From positions 1 through 20,041 of the forward strand of contig CAYFPI010000021.1 of the NCBI GenBank assembly GCA_964344985.1: a DNA stretch of 20,041 nt. The letters are read 5' to 3'. A program made the translations under genes and the position numbers. Below the pieces are notes generated by a model that saw only the letters and a program-made list of their open reading frames with translations, ran no database searches and was not told the origin of the DNA. Numbering within the stretch: position 1 is the stretch's first letter; each line of letters begins with the position of its first letter. Below, piece by piece: positions 7,391-14,662 of the stretch. Origin of the DNA: Thioglobus_A sp964344985 (GTDB lineage: Bacteria; Pseudomonadota; Gammaproteobacteria; PS1; Pseudothioglobaceae).

Positions 7391-9258
7391 GGTTTAAACT
7401 TTGAAGTCATAGGGTAACGACGCTCTTTTCCAAAAGCATTTTGACTAATTTTTGGTCCAGGGGCGCTTTGTCTGCGTTTATATTCATTGTTTAGCACCAG
7501 TCTAGTAATACGCTCAACGGTTTGTTTGTTAAACCCTTGTTTGACAATATAATCGACTGAGTGTTTTTGCTCAACAAACATTTCTAAAATCATGTCTAGC
7601 TCATCATAAGGTGGTAAGGAGTCTTTATCCAGCTGATCTGGTGCCAGTTCAGCAGAAGGCTCTCTATCGATCACGCGTCCAGGAATGATGTAAGATAGTG
7701 TGTTTCTATATTTTGCTAATTTGTACACCAGTGTTTTAGCCACATCTTTTAATGGCGCAAAACCACCTGACATATCACCATATAGTGTTGCATAGCCAAC
7801 AGCCATTTCTGATTTATTACCAGTGGTTAATACGATTTTCCCTAATTTATTGGAAATTGCCATCAGTAGAGTACCACGAACTCTTGCTTGTAAGTTTTCT
7901 TCGGTTGTGTCGTTTTCTAGCCCAGTAAATAAAGTGCTTAGCTGAGTATTGAAGCTTTCAACCATTGAGTGAATGCTAATTTCATGATAATCAATACCCA
8001 TACTGGTGGCCTGAGCCTTAGCGTCTTCAAGACTCATGCTTGATGTGTAAGTATAGGGCATCATAATAGCTTTAACCTTATCCGCACCAATTGCATCAGC
8101 TGCAATGGCCAAGGTTAGGGCGGAGTCAATACCGCCTGAGAGTCCAATAACCGCACCATTAAAAACGTTATTTTTTTCAATATAATCCTTGGTGGCCAGC
8201 ACTAACGAGTCATAAATGTATTTTTCTTCAGCATAACTTTCTTGACTGATTGGGGTGTCTAAAGAGTGCGAATAGGTTTCAAAAAAAGGTAATTGATGTG
8301 TAACCTCACCTTGCTTATTCATAGCAAAAGAGCCGCCATCAAACACCAGCTCGTCTTGCGCACCCACCATGTTGACATAAATAAAACCAATATTGTGTTT
8401 GTTAACACGTTTGCGAATAGTTTCTATGCGTTTAGTGTGTTTATTAATCTGAAAAGGAGAGGCGTTAATACTAATAATACTGTCCACACCGTATTTAGCT
8501 GTTGCGTCAATGCTTGATTCTATCCAAGCATCTTCACAAACAACCAATCCAAAACGTTGATTTTGACAAGTAAAAACAAATGGTTCATTGCCAGGCTCAA
8601 AGTAGCGTTTTTCATCAAACACGCCATAATTGGGTAATTGTTGTTTATGGTAAGTATGAACCACACCATCTTGAATTAAGTAGGCACTATTGTGTAGAGT
8701 GCCATTGGTTTTGGAAGGTGCACCAAAAACAACACTGATTGAATCTGGGATGCGACGTTTGATCATATTGATTTTTTCTTCCACTTGTTGGATGAATCCT
8801 TCACGCAATAAAAGGTCTTCAGGTGGATATCCAATTAAAGCAAGCTCGGGAAAGATTAATAGATCCACACCTTGTTTGGCTGCTTCAACACTCAAAGAGG
8901 TAATTTTTTGAGCATTGTTGTCCAAATCGCCAACAACAGGGTTAATTTGTCCGATTTCTATTTTGATAGGCTTTGTTACATTTGAAAGGTTTTCTAGCTG
9001 CTCCTGCCAAAATACAGCCTTCGATTTATCACCCTTGATTTTGGCATGTTCGAGTTTGGTATTGGCAACCACTTGAGCGGGGTTTAAACCCAAAACACTA
9101 GCAAATTGCCAAGCATGGGTTTCAGACAGGGCGGCTTTTCCAGTTTTATATTTACTCAAATTTGATTGATTAATGCCATATTCTTGAGAGATTCTATAGT
9201 CTGAAAATCCAGTCTTTTTGCGCACTTTAGCTAGATAATCTTTGGTTTTATTTGCCAT
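7387..9258 (-). CDS. nadE: Glutamine-dependent NAD+ synthetase with N-terminal helix-turn-helix domain
   Basis: NadE converts deamido-NAD+ to NAD+ with ATP, taking ammonia from glutamine. The protein has three parts. Residues 1-95 are an added domain: SDYRISQEYGINQSNLSKY (19-37) is a good Cro/CI-type helix-turn-helix, followed by LGLNPAQVVA and a charged KSKAVFWQEQL helix as in phage-repressor-like proteins. Residues 97-330 are the nitrilase-fold glutaminase with triad E138, K205 and C241. The synthetase domain holds the pyrophosphate-binding SGGIDS (374-379), RVRGTLLMA and TGNKSE. Typical two-domain NadE is about 540 residues; this one is 623. Codons between the HTH and the NadE domain contain no ATG, and the only GTG codons are 12 and 63, so the fusion appears to be the real product. 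Downstream it meets pabB tail to tail. See the repeats upstream for possible self-regulation. Confidence 0.93.
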   Translation of the reverse strand: MANKTKDYLAKVRKKTGFSDYRISQEYGINQSNLSKYKTGKAALSETHAWQFASVLGLNPAQVVANTKLEHAKIKGDKSKAVFWQEQLENLSNVTKPIKIEIGQINPVVGDLDNNAQKITSLSVEAAKQGVDLLIFPELALIGYPPEDLLLREGFIQQVEEKINMIKRRIPDSISVVFGAPSKTNGTLHNSAYLIQDGVVHTYHKQQLPNYGVFDEKRYFEPGNEPFVFTCQNQRFGLVVCEDAWIESSIDATAKYGVDSIISINASPFQINKHTKRIETIRKRVNKHNIGFIYVNMVGAQDELVFDGGSFAMNKQGEVTHQLPFFETYSHSLDTPISQESYAEEKYIYDSLVLATKDYIEKNNVFNGAVIGLSGGIDSALTLAIAADAIGADKVKAIMMPYTYTSSMSLEDAKAQATSMGIDYHEISIHSMVESFNTQLSTLFTGLENDTTEENLQARVRGTLLMAISNKLGKIVLTTGNKSEMAVGYATLYGDMSGGFAPLKDVAKTLVYKLAKYRNTLSYIIPGRVIDREPSAELAPDQLDKDSLPPYDELDMILEMFVEQKHSVDYIVKQGFNKQTVERITRLVLNNEYKRRQSAPGPKISQNAFGKERRYPMTSKFKP

Positions 9259-9275
9259 AATTTTTGATGAGTATT

Positions 9276-9292
9276 TACTAGTATTTTTTACC
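9276..9292 (-). repeat. nadE-upstream 17-base element, copy 1
   Basis: The plus strand reads TACTAGTATTTTTTACC. It shares the core TATTTTTTAMC with copies 2 and 3, starts exactly 20 bases before copy 2 in the same direction, and overlaps the predicted nadE transcription start. It is a candidate operator half or whole site for the HTH domain of the neighbouring NadE (inference). Confidence 0.5.
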
Positions 9293-9293
9293 T

Positions 9294-9299
9294 ATTATA
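9294..9299 (-). promoter_or_regulatory. Candidate -10 box for nadE
   Basis: The minus strand reads TATAAT, 35 bases before the nadE ATG. A weak -35 (TTTAAG) lies 17 bases further upstream. The box sits in the junction of repeat copies 1 and 2, so a protein bound to them would be expected to block it. Confidence 0.5.
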
Positions 9300-9312
9300 G
9301 TTATTTTTTACC
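9296..9312 (-). repeat. nadE-upstream 17-base element, copy 2
   Basis: The plus strand reads TATAGTTATTTTTTACC, sharing TATTTTTTACC with copy 1 at a 20-base period (about two helical turns). It covers part of the predicted -10 box and most of the -10/-35 spacer of nadE. Confidence 0.5.
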
Positions 9313-9321
9313 ACCACTTAA

Positions 9322-9338
9322 AACTAATTAAATTAGTT
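9322..9338. repeat. Perfect 8+1+8 palindrome upstream of nadE
   Basis: The sequence AACTAATTAAATTAGTT is a perfect inverted repeat with a single central base. It lies next to the predicted nadE -35 region and its last bases overlap repeat copy 3. It is a possible dimeric operator. Confidence 0.5.
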
Positions 9339-9352
9339 AAAAAATACCAGTA
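9336..9352 (+). repeat. 17-base element, copy 3 (inverted)
   Basis: Read on the minus strand this is TACTGGTATTTTTTAAC, matching copy 1 at 14 of 17 positions but in the opposite orientation. It faces the Sel1-like gene. Confidence 0.45.
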
Positions 9353-9365
9353 CTTGTAAAAGTAC
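9350..9365. repeat. Inverted repeat GTACTT-N4-AAGTAC
   Basis: Perfect 6-base arms around a 4-base centre (GTAA), in the gap between nadE and the Sel1-like gene. It could be an operator or a small hairpin. It has no T-tract, so it is not a terminator. Confidence 0.4.
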
Positions 9366-9368
9366 CAT

Positions 9369-9387
9369 AATTACTACATAAGTAATT
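9369..9387. repeat. Inverted repeat AATTACT-N5-AGTAATT
   Basis: Perfect 7-base arms around ACATA. It is the third palindromic element within 66 bases of the same intergenic region and lies upstream of the Sel1-like gene. Confidence 0.4.
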
Positions 9388-9498
9388 GATTTTTAATTAA
9401 AAAAACTTTATTTAATTTTTATTAAAATAAAACCTTTACAAAGCAAAAATCGAATGGTATATTTCGATCAAATTAATAACAAAAATAAGGAAAATATC

Positions 9499-9852
9499 AT
9501 GAGCGAAATGCATAAGCACTTGTTGGCAGAATCAAAGTTAAAAACAGAGACTATTGAGATCCAAAACCAAGCGTATTTAGGCAGTGCAGAGGCTCAATAT
9601 AAATTGGCAGATATTTTTCAAAAAGGCAAGGGTGTTGCAAAGAATGCAACTCATGCTTTTTACTGGTACCAAAGAGCGGCCAAGCAAGGAAATCTACTTG
9701 CTCAATATAATGTTTGGTACGCTTATTTAATAGGTGAAGGCACTCAAGCTGACTCTAAGCTTGCTAATAAGTGGCTTACAAGAGCTTCGCTTAAAAACTC
9801 TAGCTCAGCAACATCAATTATTTCTCAATTAATGGGAACAACTGTTCATTAA
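9499..9852 (+). CDS. Small Sel1-repeat protein
   Basis: A 117-residue protein with no signal peptide, so probably cytoplasmic. It contains two Sel1-like (SLR) repeats: GSAEAQYKLADIFQKGKGV with HAFYWYQRAAKQG (about residues 28-66), and NLLAQYNVWYAYLIGEGTQ with LANKWLTRAS (about 67-103). Such solenoids mediate protein-protein contacts; the partner is unknown. I chose the ATG at 9499 because AAGGA lies just upstream at good spacing; an ATG at 9454 would add 15 residues without such a signal. It is divergent from nadE across the repeat-rich region, and the next gene starts 4 bases after its stop. Confidence 0.75.
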   Translation: MSEMHKHLLAESKLKTETIEIQNQAYLGSAEAQYKLADIFQKGKGVAKNATHAFYWYQRAAKQGNLLAQYNVWYAYLIGEGTQADSKLANKWLTRASLKNSSSATSIISQLMGTTVH

Positions 9853-9856
9853 TCCT

Positions 9857-10045
9857 ATGCATAAATTATTAATCATTTTATTGGCTTTTTTGTCTATTAC
9901 AATTAGTGCTCAGACTGATTTTAAGCAGGATGCTAGCTTATCTGACGCCTATAAACAAAGACAAGAGCAAGCTTTAATGTGGTTATCAAGCAATAAAAAT
10001 CAGCTTGAAAAACTTGGAGTTAGTTTATCTAACAATACTTTATAA
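9857..10045 (+). CDS. Small secreted protein of unknown function
   Basis: A 62-residue product beginning MHKLLIILLAFLSITISA, a clear Sec signal peptide with probable cleavage after ISA. A short, mostly helical mature part of about 44 residues is rich in Gln, Lys and Ser (SDAYKQRQEQALMWLSSNK). I do not recognise a family. It starts 4 bases after the Sel1-like stop, so the two are probably co-translated and it may be a periplasmic companion. Confidence 0.55.
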   Translation: MHKLLIILLAFLSITISAQTDFKQDASLSDAYKQRQEQALMWLSSNKNQLEKLGVSLSNNTL

Positions 10046-10073
10046 CTAATCATTTTCTTTACAAGGGGGAGAA

Positions 10074-10151
10074 ATGGAAACTTTATTAAATACTTTTATC
10101 TATTCATCAGCAGCCGTTATTGTTTCGTTAAGTATTAACTTAATACATTAG
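10074..10151 (+). CDS. Tiny 25-residue membrane peptide
   Basis: This very short reading frame starts METLLNTFIYSSAAVIVSLS and ends INLIH before TAG. Nearly all of it is one hydrophobic segment. What makes it credible is the strong Shine-Dalgarno sequence AAGGGGGAGAA directly before the ATG, the best ribosome site in this part of the window. The next reading frame starts 3 bases after its stop with no site of its own, which suggests translational coupling. It could be a small membrane subunit or a leader peptide; no family recognised. Confidence 0.45.
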   Translation: METLLNTFIYSSAAVIVSLSINLIH

Positions 10152-10154
10152 CCA

Positions 10155-10334
10155 ATGCACTCGTTATCTTGGATTAAGGCTTTATTGGCTATAGTGGTCT
10201 CTCTAGCCATGGGTAGTGCAATAGCATCTGTCTATACAACTTATCTGCCAACTGTTGATACTAAACAGTTAAGCATAATTATTTCAATCGCGCTTATTTT
10301 GGGCTTAATATCCCTACAGCAAAGGAAAATCTAA
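10155..10334 (+). CDS. Small two-helix membrane protein, 59 residues
   Basis: It starts MHSLSWIKALLAIVVSLAMG. Two hydrophobic segments (about residues 7-30 and 39-54) are separated by a short polar loop with YLPTVDTKQ, and the end is QQRKI, which places a positive tail in the cytoplasm. It follows the 25-residue peptide by 3 bases. The paired arrangement resembles small accessory subunits of transporters or iron-uptake membrane proteins, but I cannot name a family. About 110 bases separate it from aapJ. Confidence 0.5.
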   Translation: MHSLSWIKALLAIVVSLAMGSAIASVYTTYLPTVDTKQLSIIISIALILGLISLQQRKI

Positions 10335-10375
10335 ATTTTTTTTGAAATAATCTACATAAATTCTTTTCTTTGCTG
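10317..10375 (+). repeat. Long-loop inverted repeat before aapJ
   Basis: The left arm CAGCAAAGGAAAA (10317-10329) overlaps the last codons of the 59-residue protein. The right arm TTTTCTTTGCTG (10364-10375) is its complement except for one missing base. The 34-base loop is AT-rich. No T-tract follows directly, so it is a weak candidate for transcription ending or RNA processing. Confidence 0.25.
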
Positions 10376-10443
10376 TTAAACTTTTCCTTGTAATTTTTAA
10401 TTAAGTTGCATTTTTTAATTATTCTAAAAAAAAGGGGAAATTT

Positions 10444-11451
10444 ATGAATAAATTCTTACAACTGTCTGCTGCATCGGTATTAGCTATTAGTAGCTTTGCT
10501 GTTCAAGCAGATACATTAAGCGATGTTAAAGCAAAAGGAAGTCTAACTTGTGGCGTATCAACAGGAATGCCTGGTTTTTCTGCGCCTGATTCAAGTGGTA
10601 ATTGGTCTGGTGTGGATGTGGACGTTTGTCGTGCAGTTGCTGCAGCTGTGTTTGGTGATTCAAACAAGGTTAAGTTTGTACCATTAACAGCTAAAGAGCG
10701 TTTTGTTGCACTATCTTCTGGTGAGATCGACATGCTTTCTAGAAACACGACTTGGACACACACTCGTGATACTTCATTAGGTCTTACTTTTGCTGGTGTT
10801 AACTACTATGATGGCCAGGGTTTTATGGTTAAGAAGTCATTAGGCGTTAATGATGTAAGTGAATTAGACGGTGCGACTTTCTGTTTGCAAGCTGGCACAA
10901 CAACTGAGCTTAACTTAGCTGATTACTTCCGTTCAAACAAAATGAGCTTTAAAGCGGTCACTTACGATACATCTGCACAAACCAAAGGTGGTTTTGAAGC
11001 AGGACGTTGTGATGCACTAACTTCAGACGTGTCTCAACTTGCTGGTCTTAGATCAACATTGAAAGATCCTAGCTCTGCGGTAGTATTGGGTAATGTTATC
11101 TCTAAAGAGCCTTTAGGTCCAGTTGTACGTAAAGATGACAACAATTGGCTTAATATTGTACGGTGGTCACTTAATGCAATGATCGAAGCAGAAGAGTTAG
11201 GTATTACTTCAGCGACAATTGATGATGCTTCTACTAGCCCTGGTGTACAGAGATTACAAGGTAAATCTGGCAAGCTTAACGAAAGCTTAGGTCTTGATAA
11301 GGATTGGTCACGCAATATCATTGCGCAAGTGGGTAACTACGGCGAGAGCTTCGAAAGAAATATCGGCATGTCAACACCAATTCAGCTTCCACGCGGTGTA
11401 AACCAGCTGTGGATTAAAGGTGGTATCTTGTATGCCCCAGCATTTAGATAA
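10444..11451 (+). CDS. aapJ: General L-amino acid ABC transporter, periplasmic binding protein AapJ
   Basis: AapJ captures a broad range of L-amino acids in the periplasm for the AapQMP importer. The 335-residue product, usual for the family, starts with a Sec signal peptide (residues 1-22, cleavage after VQA). A family 3 solute-binding fold follows: VKAKGSLTCGVSTGMPGFSAPD, WSGVDVDVCRAVAAAVFGD, FVALSSGEIDMLSRNTTWT, the Cys-containing LDGATFCLQAGTTTE, and the C-terminal LPRGVNQLWIKGG. These match AapJ/BztA rather than shorter polar amino acid binding proteins. A Shine-Dalgarno sequence AAAGGGGAAA precedes the ATG. A terminator hairpin after the stop separates it from aapQ, as expected where the binding protein is needed in excess. 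Confidence 0.95.
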   Translation: MNKFLQLSAASVLAISSFAVQADTLSDVKAKGSLTCGVSTGMPGFSAPDSSGNWSGVDVDVCRAVAAAVFGDSNKVKFVPLTAKERFVALSSGEIDMLSRNTTWTHTRDTSLGLTFAGVNYYDGQGFMVKKSLGVNDVSELDGATFCLQAGTTTELNLADYFRSNKMSFKAVTYDTSAQTKGGFEAGRCDALTSDVSQLAGLRSTLKDPSSAVVLGNVISKEPLGPVVRKDDNNWLNIVRWSLNAMIEAEELGITSATIDDASTSPGVQRLQGKSGKLNESLGLDKDWSRNIIAQVGNYGESFERNIGMSTPIQLPRGVNQLWIKGGILYAPAFR

Positions 11452-11470
11452 AATCTAAATAAAATATAAA

Positions 11471-11501
11471 AATGGCTAACTATACAGTTGGCCATTTTTT
11501 T
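11471..11501 (+). terminator. Intrinsic terminator or attenuator between aapJ and aapQ
   Basis: Arms AATGGCTAAC and GTTGGCCATT pair over 10 bases with one G-U pair around the loop TATACA, and are followed by a run of 7 T (11495-11501). It lies 19 bases after the aapJ stop. It probably ends most transcripts after aapJ while letting some continue into aapQMP. Confidence 0.8.
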
Positions 11502-11513
11502 ATCATTTTTTTT

Positions 11514-12680
11514 ATGTTTGCAAAACTAAAGTCACTACTGTACAACAATGAAGTTAGGGCTGTCCTATTCCAGGTATTAGCGGTTGTTGTTATTGCTTAT
11601 TTTGCTTATCAAGCATTTGACAATATGATGCTTAATATCGAGTCAAGAGGCATTAGAAGTGGTTTTGGTTTTTTAAATAATGAATCTGGCTTTGCTGTTA
11701 ATGATAATTTCTTTTTGGAGTATTCACCTGCATCAACTAACCTGCAAGCGTTTTACGTTGGTATTGTTAATACCTTAATTGTTGCCATAACAGGCATATT
11801 TTTTGCATCACTTATTGGTCTTATTGTTGGTATTTCTCGCTTATCTAGCAATTATTTGATTAGAAAAATAGCGACGATATATATTGAAATTTTTCGAAAT
11901 ATACCGATATTGCTGCAAATCTTATTCTGGTATTCAATCGCACTGAATGCATTCCCCTTTTCTCCGAGAAACAGTATCAATTTCTTCGATAGTATTTTTC
12001 TTAACTCAAGGGGCTTGTACCTACCTAAGTTGGTTGTTGGCTTTGAGCTATATCTGGTGATTGCAAGTTTTGTTGTTGGTGTTTTAGGCTATGTTTTTAT
12101 TAAAAAACGCAGCAATAAGAAACATGATAAAACAGGAATACAAACCAACACCATTCCGCATTTTTTAGCACTTGTTATATTGCTACCAATGGTGGCTTAT
12201 TTTGTTTTTGGTGTGCAATTAGAGTACCCAGTGCTTAAAGGATTTAACTTTAAAGGCGGTGTGGATTTCTCTATTGAGTTTTTTGCTTTGGCTTTCTCTC
12301 TAAGTATTTATACCGCAACCTATATCGCTGAGGCTATTCGTTCAGGCATTGAATCTGTGGATAAGGGGCAAAAGGAAGCAGCGGCAGCGTTAGGGTTAAA
12401 AGGCAGCCAGTCGATGCGTTTAGTAGTACTGCCGCAAGCCCTAAGGGTGGCAATACCGCCGATTATTAATCAGTACCTTAATCTTACTAAAAACTCGTCT
12501 TTGGCAACAGCGATTGGCTATTCAGAGTTAGTTGCTATATTTTCAGGTACTGTTTTGAATGTGGTGGGCCAGGCGATTGAAATTATCATATTGACCATGA
12601 TGGTGTATTTAACGATATCTCTAATCATATCGTTAATCTTAAATATTTTTAACAAGAAAATGCAAATTAAGAGCAGATAA
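11514..12680 (+). CDS. aapQ: General L-amino acid ABC transporter, permease AapQ
   Basis: AapQ is one of the two inner-membrane permease subunits of the amino-acid importer. The 388-residue product has an early helix (FQVLAVVVIAYFAYQAF) and a long periplasmic segment. The binding-protein-dependent permease core carries the EAA motif EAAAALGLKGSQSMRLVVLP, then INQYLNLTKNSSLATAIGY. I placed the start at 11514 because the ATG at 11472 lies inside the terminator stem and would add 14 residues encoded by the hairpin and T-tract. No Shine-Dalgarno sequence is visible before 11514, so translation may be weak. aapM follows after 5 bases. Confidence 0.9.
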   Translation: MFAKLKSLLYNNEVRAVLFQVLAVVVIAYFAYQAFDNMMLNIESRGIRSGFGFLNNESGFAVNDNFFLEYSPASTNLQAFYVGIVNTLIVAITGIFFASLIGLIVGISRLSSNYLIRKIATIYIEIFRNIPILLQILFWYSIALNAFPFSPRNSINFFDSIFLNSRGLYLPKLVVGFELYLVIASFVVGVLGYVFIKKRSNKKHDKTGIQTNTIPHFLALVILLPMVAYFVFGVQLEYPVLKGFNFKGGVDFSIEFFALAFSLSIYTATYIAEAIRSGIESVDKGQKEAAAALGLKGSQSMRLVVLPQALRVAIPPIINQYLNLTKNSSLATAIGYSELVAIFSGTVLNVVGQAIEIIILTMMVYLTISLIISLILNIFNKKMQIKSR

Positions 12681-12685
12681 GTATT

Positions 12686-13786
12686 ATGGCAGTCTATCCG
12701 TTAAAAGAAACAAAAAAAGCGCCACAATCGCAAACTAAGACGGTCTTATGGCTAAAAGAGAACTTATTTTCATCTGTATCCAATGTAATGCTTACATTTG
12801 TGGCGCTGTATATTATTTATTTGCTTGTGCCGCCGATTTTGAATTGGACAATTCTCGATGCCAACTTTAATCTAAGTGCGGATAACGACACTTGTGGTCG
12901 AGAGGGCGCGTGCTGGTCCTTTATTTATTCTAATCTCAAGATGTTTATTTACGGATTCTACCCGCAAGAAGAGTTGTGGCGCGTAAATACCATGTTTGGC
13001 ATTATTGCGGCGTTGGTAGTATTTGGAATGTTGATTAATAAGTCACGATACAAGATGCATTATGTTATCGGCTCTTTCTTGATTTATCCTATTGTGGCCT
13101 TTATTTTGCTGCATGGGGGACTAGGCTTAGAAGTTGTTGAAACTGACAAATGGGGTGGCCTTACTCTGACTGTGGTGGTTGCTGCCGTTGGTATTGTCGC
13201 TTCTTTTCCACTGGGTATTTTGTTTGCACTGGGCAGACAGTCTGAAATGCGTATTGTGAAGTTTATCTCAGTTGTTTATATTGAGTTTGTACGTGGCGTT
13301 CCGCTAATTACCATTTTGTTTATGGCTTCTGTTGTATTGCCACTGTTTTTCTCAGCAGGCATGGACTTTGATAAATTACTTAGAGCTTTAATTGGTATAA
13401 CTTTATTCCAAACAGCTTATATAGCAGAAGTGATCCGTGGTGGATTGCAAGCCATACCTAAAGGTCAGTATGAGGCTGCTGATGCGGTCGGCCTTAGTTT
13501 TGCACAAAAAATTACACTTATTATTTTGCCACAGGCATTAAAAATATCCATTCCTAACATTGTAGGATCTTTCATTGCACTATTTAAAGATACAACACTG
13601 GTATTGATTATTGGTTTGTTTGATATGTTAGCCATAGTAGGCGCAGCTACAAGTAACTCTAACTGGCTAGGAAGAGAGCCTGAAGGCTATGTGTTTGTTG
13701 CTATGGTGCTTTGGGTTATTTTGTATTCCATGAGTCGCTATTCTAAAAAACTTGAAGTTAGATTTAGCACAGAGCATAAAAATTAA
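12686..13786 (+). CDS. aapM: General L-amino acid ABC transporter, permease AapM
   Basis: AapM is the second permease subunit, pairing with AapQ. The 366-residue product has a first helix near residues 33-50, a periplasmic stretch with CGREGACW, more helices (about 100-160), and the permease core with an EAA motif: YEAADAVGLSFAQKITLIILP, followed by FIALFKDTTLVLIIG. The extended N-terminal half before the core is typical of AapM/BztC compared with short polar amino acid permeases. It lies 5 bases after aapQ and 12 before aapP. Confidence 0.93.
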   Translation: MAVYPLKETKKAPQSQTKTVLWLKENLFSSVSNVMLTFVALYIIYLLVPPILNWTILDANFNLSADNDTCGREGACWSFIYSNLKMFIYGFYPQEELWRVNTMFGIIAALVVFGMLINKSRYKMHYVIGSFLIYPIVAFILLHGGLGLEVVETDKWGGLTLTVVVAAVGIVASFPLGILFALGRQSEMRIVKFISVVYIEFVRGVPLITILFMASVVLPLFFSAGMDFDKLLRALIGITLFQTAYIAEVIRGGLQAIPKGQYEAADAVGLSFAQKITLIILPQALKISIPNIVGSFIALFKDTTLVLIIGLFDMLAIVGAATSNSNWLGREPEGYVFVAMVLWVILYSMSRYSKKLEVRFSTEHKN

Positions 13787-13798
13787 AAGGAAAAAGTT

Positions 13799-14569
13799 AT
13801 GAGCATAAACAGTACAACTAACGATAGATTATGTTGTGATATCATCAACATCAAAGGTCTAAACAAGTGGTATGGAGATTTTCATGTACTAAAAGATGTT
13901 GATCTAGAAGTTAAAGAAGGTGAGATTATTGTTGTTTGTGGTCCTTCAGGCAGTGGTAAATCGACACTCATACGCTGTGTTAATTTTCTTGAGCAGTTTC
14001 AAGAGGGGTCTATTGTTGTTGATGGAATTGAACTGAGTGACGATGTTAAAAAAATCAGACAAGTTCGCTCAGAGGTATCCATGGTATTTCAGCACTTTAA
14101 CTTATTTCCACACTTGAGTATTGTTGATAATTTAACGTTAGCGCCAATCTGGGTACATAACAAAACTAAAAAGGATGCTAGAGATAAAGCATTGAAGCTG
14201 CTTGATAGGGTAGGTATTAGGGACCAAGCTGAAAAGTACCCAAATCAACTCTCAGGTGGCCAACAGCAGCGTGTGGCCATTGCCAGAGCGCTGTGTACAT
14301 CACCAAAGATTATGCTTTTTGATGAGCCCACTTCAGCGCTTGATCCAGAGATGATTTCAGAAGTGTTAGATGTTATGGTGGAGCTCGCTAAAGACGGTAT
14401 AACCATGATCTGTGTGACTCATGAGATGGGTTTTGCCAAAAAGGTGGCTGATCGCATTATTTTCATGGACGAAGGGCAGATTGTTGAGGAAAACACACCT
14501 GATAACTTCTTTAACAATCCAGAATCAGCTCGCTTACAGTTGTTTTTAGATCAAATTCTTACTCAGTAG
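13799..14569 (+). CDS. aapP: General L-amino acid ABC transporter, ATPase AapP
   Basis: AapP is the ATP-binding subunit that powers import. The 256-residue product has Walker A GPSGSGKST (residues 48-56), the Q-loop at VFQHFNLFPH, the ABC signature LSGGQQQR (about 151-158), Walker B IMLFDEPTSALD (about 170-181) and the switch His in CVTHEMGFA. NKWYGDFHVLKDVDLEV is typical of polar amino acid ATPases. The Shine-Dalgarno sequence AAAAGGAAAA precedes the ATG. It ends the aap operon; no clear terminator follows. Confidence 0.95.
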   Translation: MSINSTTNDRLCCDIINIKGLNKWYGDFHVLKDVDLEVKEGEIIVVCGPSGSGKSTLIRCVNFLEQFQEGSIVVDGIELSDDVKKIRQVRSEVSMVFQHFNLFPHLSIVDNLTLAPIWVHNKTKKDARDKALKLLDRVGIRDQAEKYPNQLSGGQQQRVAIARALCTSPKIMLFDEPTSALDPEMISEVLDVMVELAKDGITMICVTHEMGFAKKVADRIIFMDEGQIVEENTPDNFFNNPESARLQLFLDQILTQ

Positions 14570-14662
14570 CGCTCAAAAAACCACACAAAGTTATCTTTTG
14601 TAGCAAATGCACCACGTATTTTGTTAAACTTATGATTCACGACCGTCCACTATTTTTTACTC

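Noticed and set aside
8293..8911. Plus-strand reading frames inside nadE
   Set aside because: They are antisense to well-conserved NadE codons, have no family character and no ribosome sites.
9454..9498. Sel1-like protein starting at ATG 9454
   Set aside because: No ribosome site precedes it, whereas AAGGA precedes the ATG at 9499.
10503..11321. Minus-strand reading frames inside aapJ
   Set aside because: Shadows of the strongly biased aapJ coding sequence; no recognisable product.
11472..11513. AapQ starting at ATG 11472
   Set aside because: The added residues are encoded by a terminator hairpin and T-tract.
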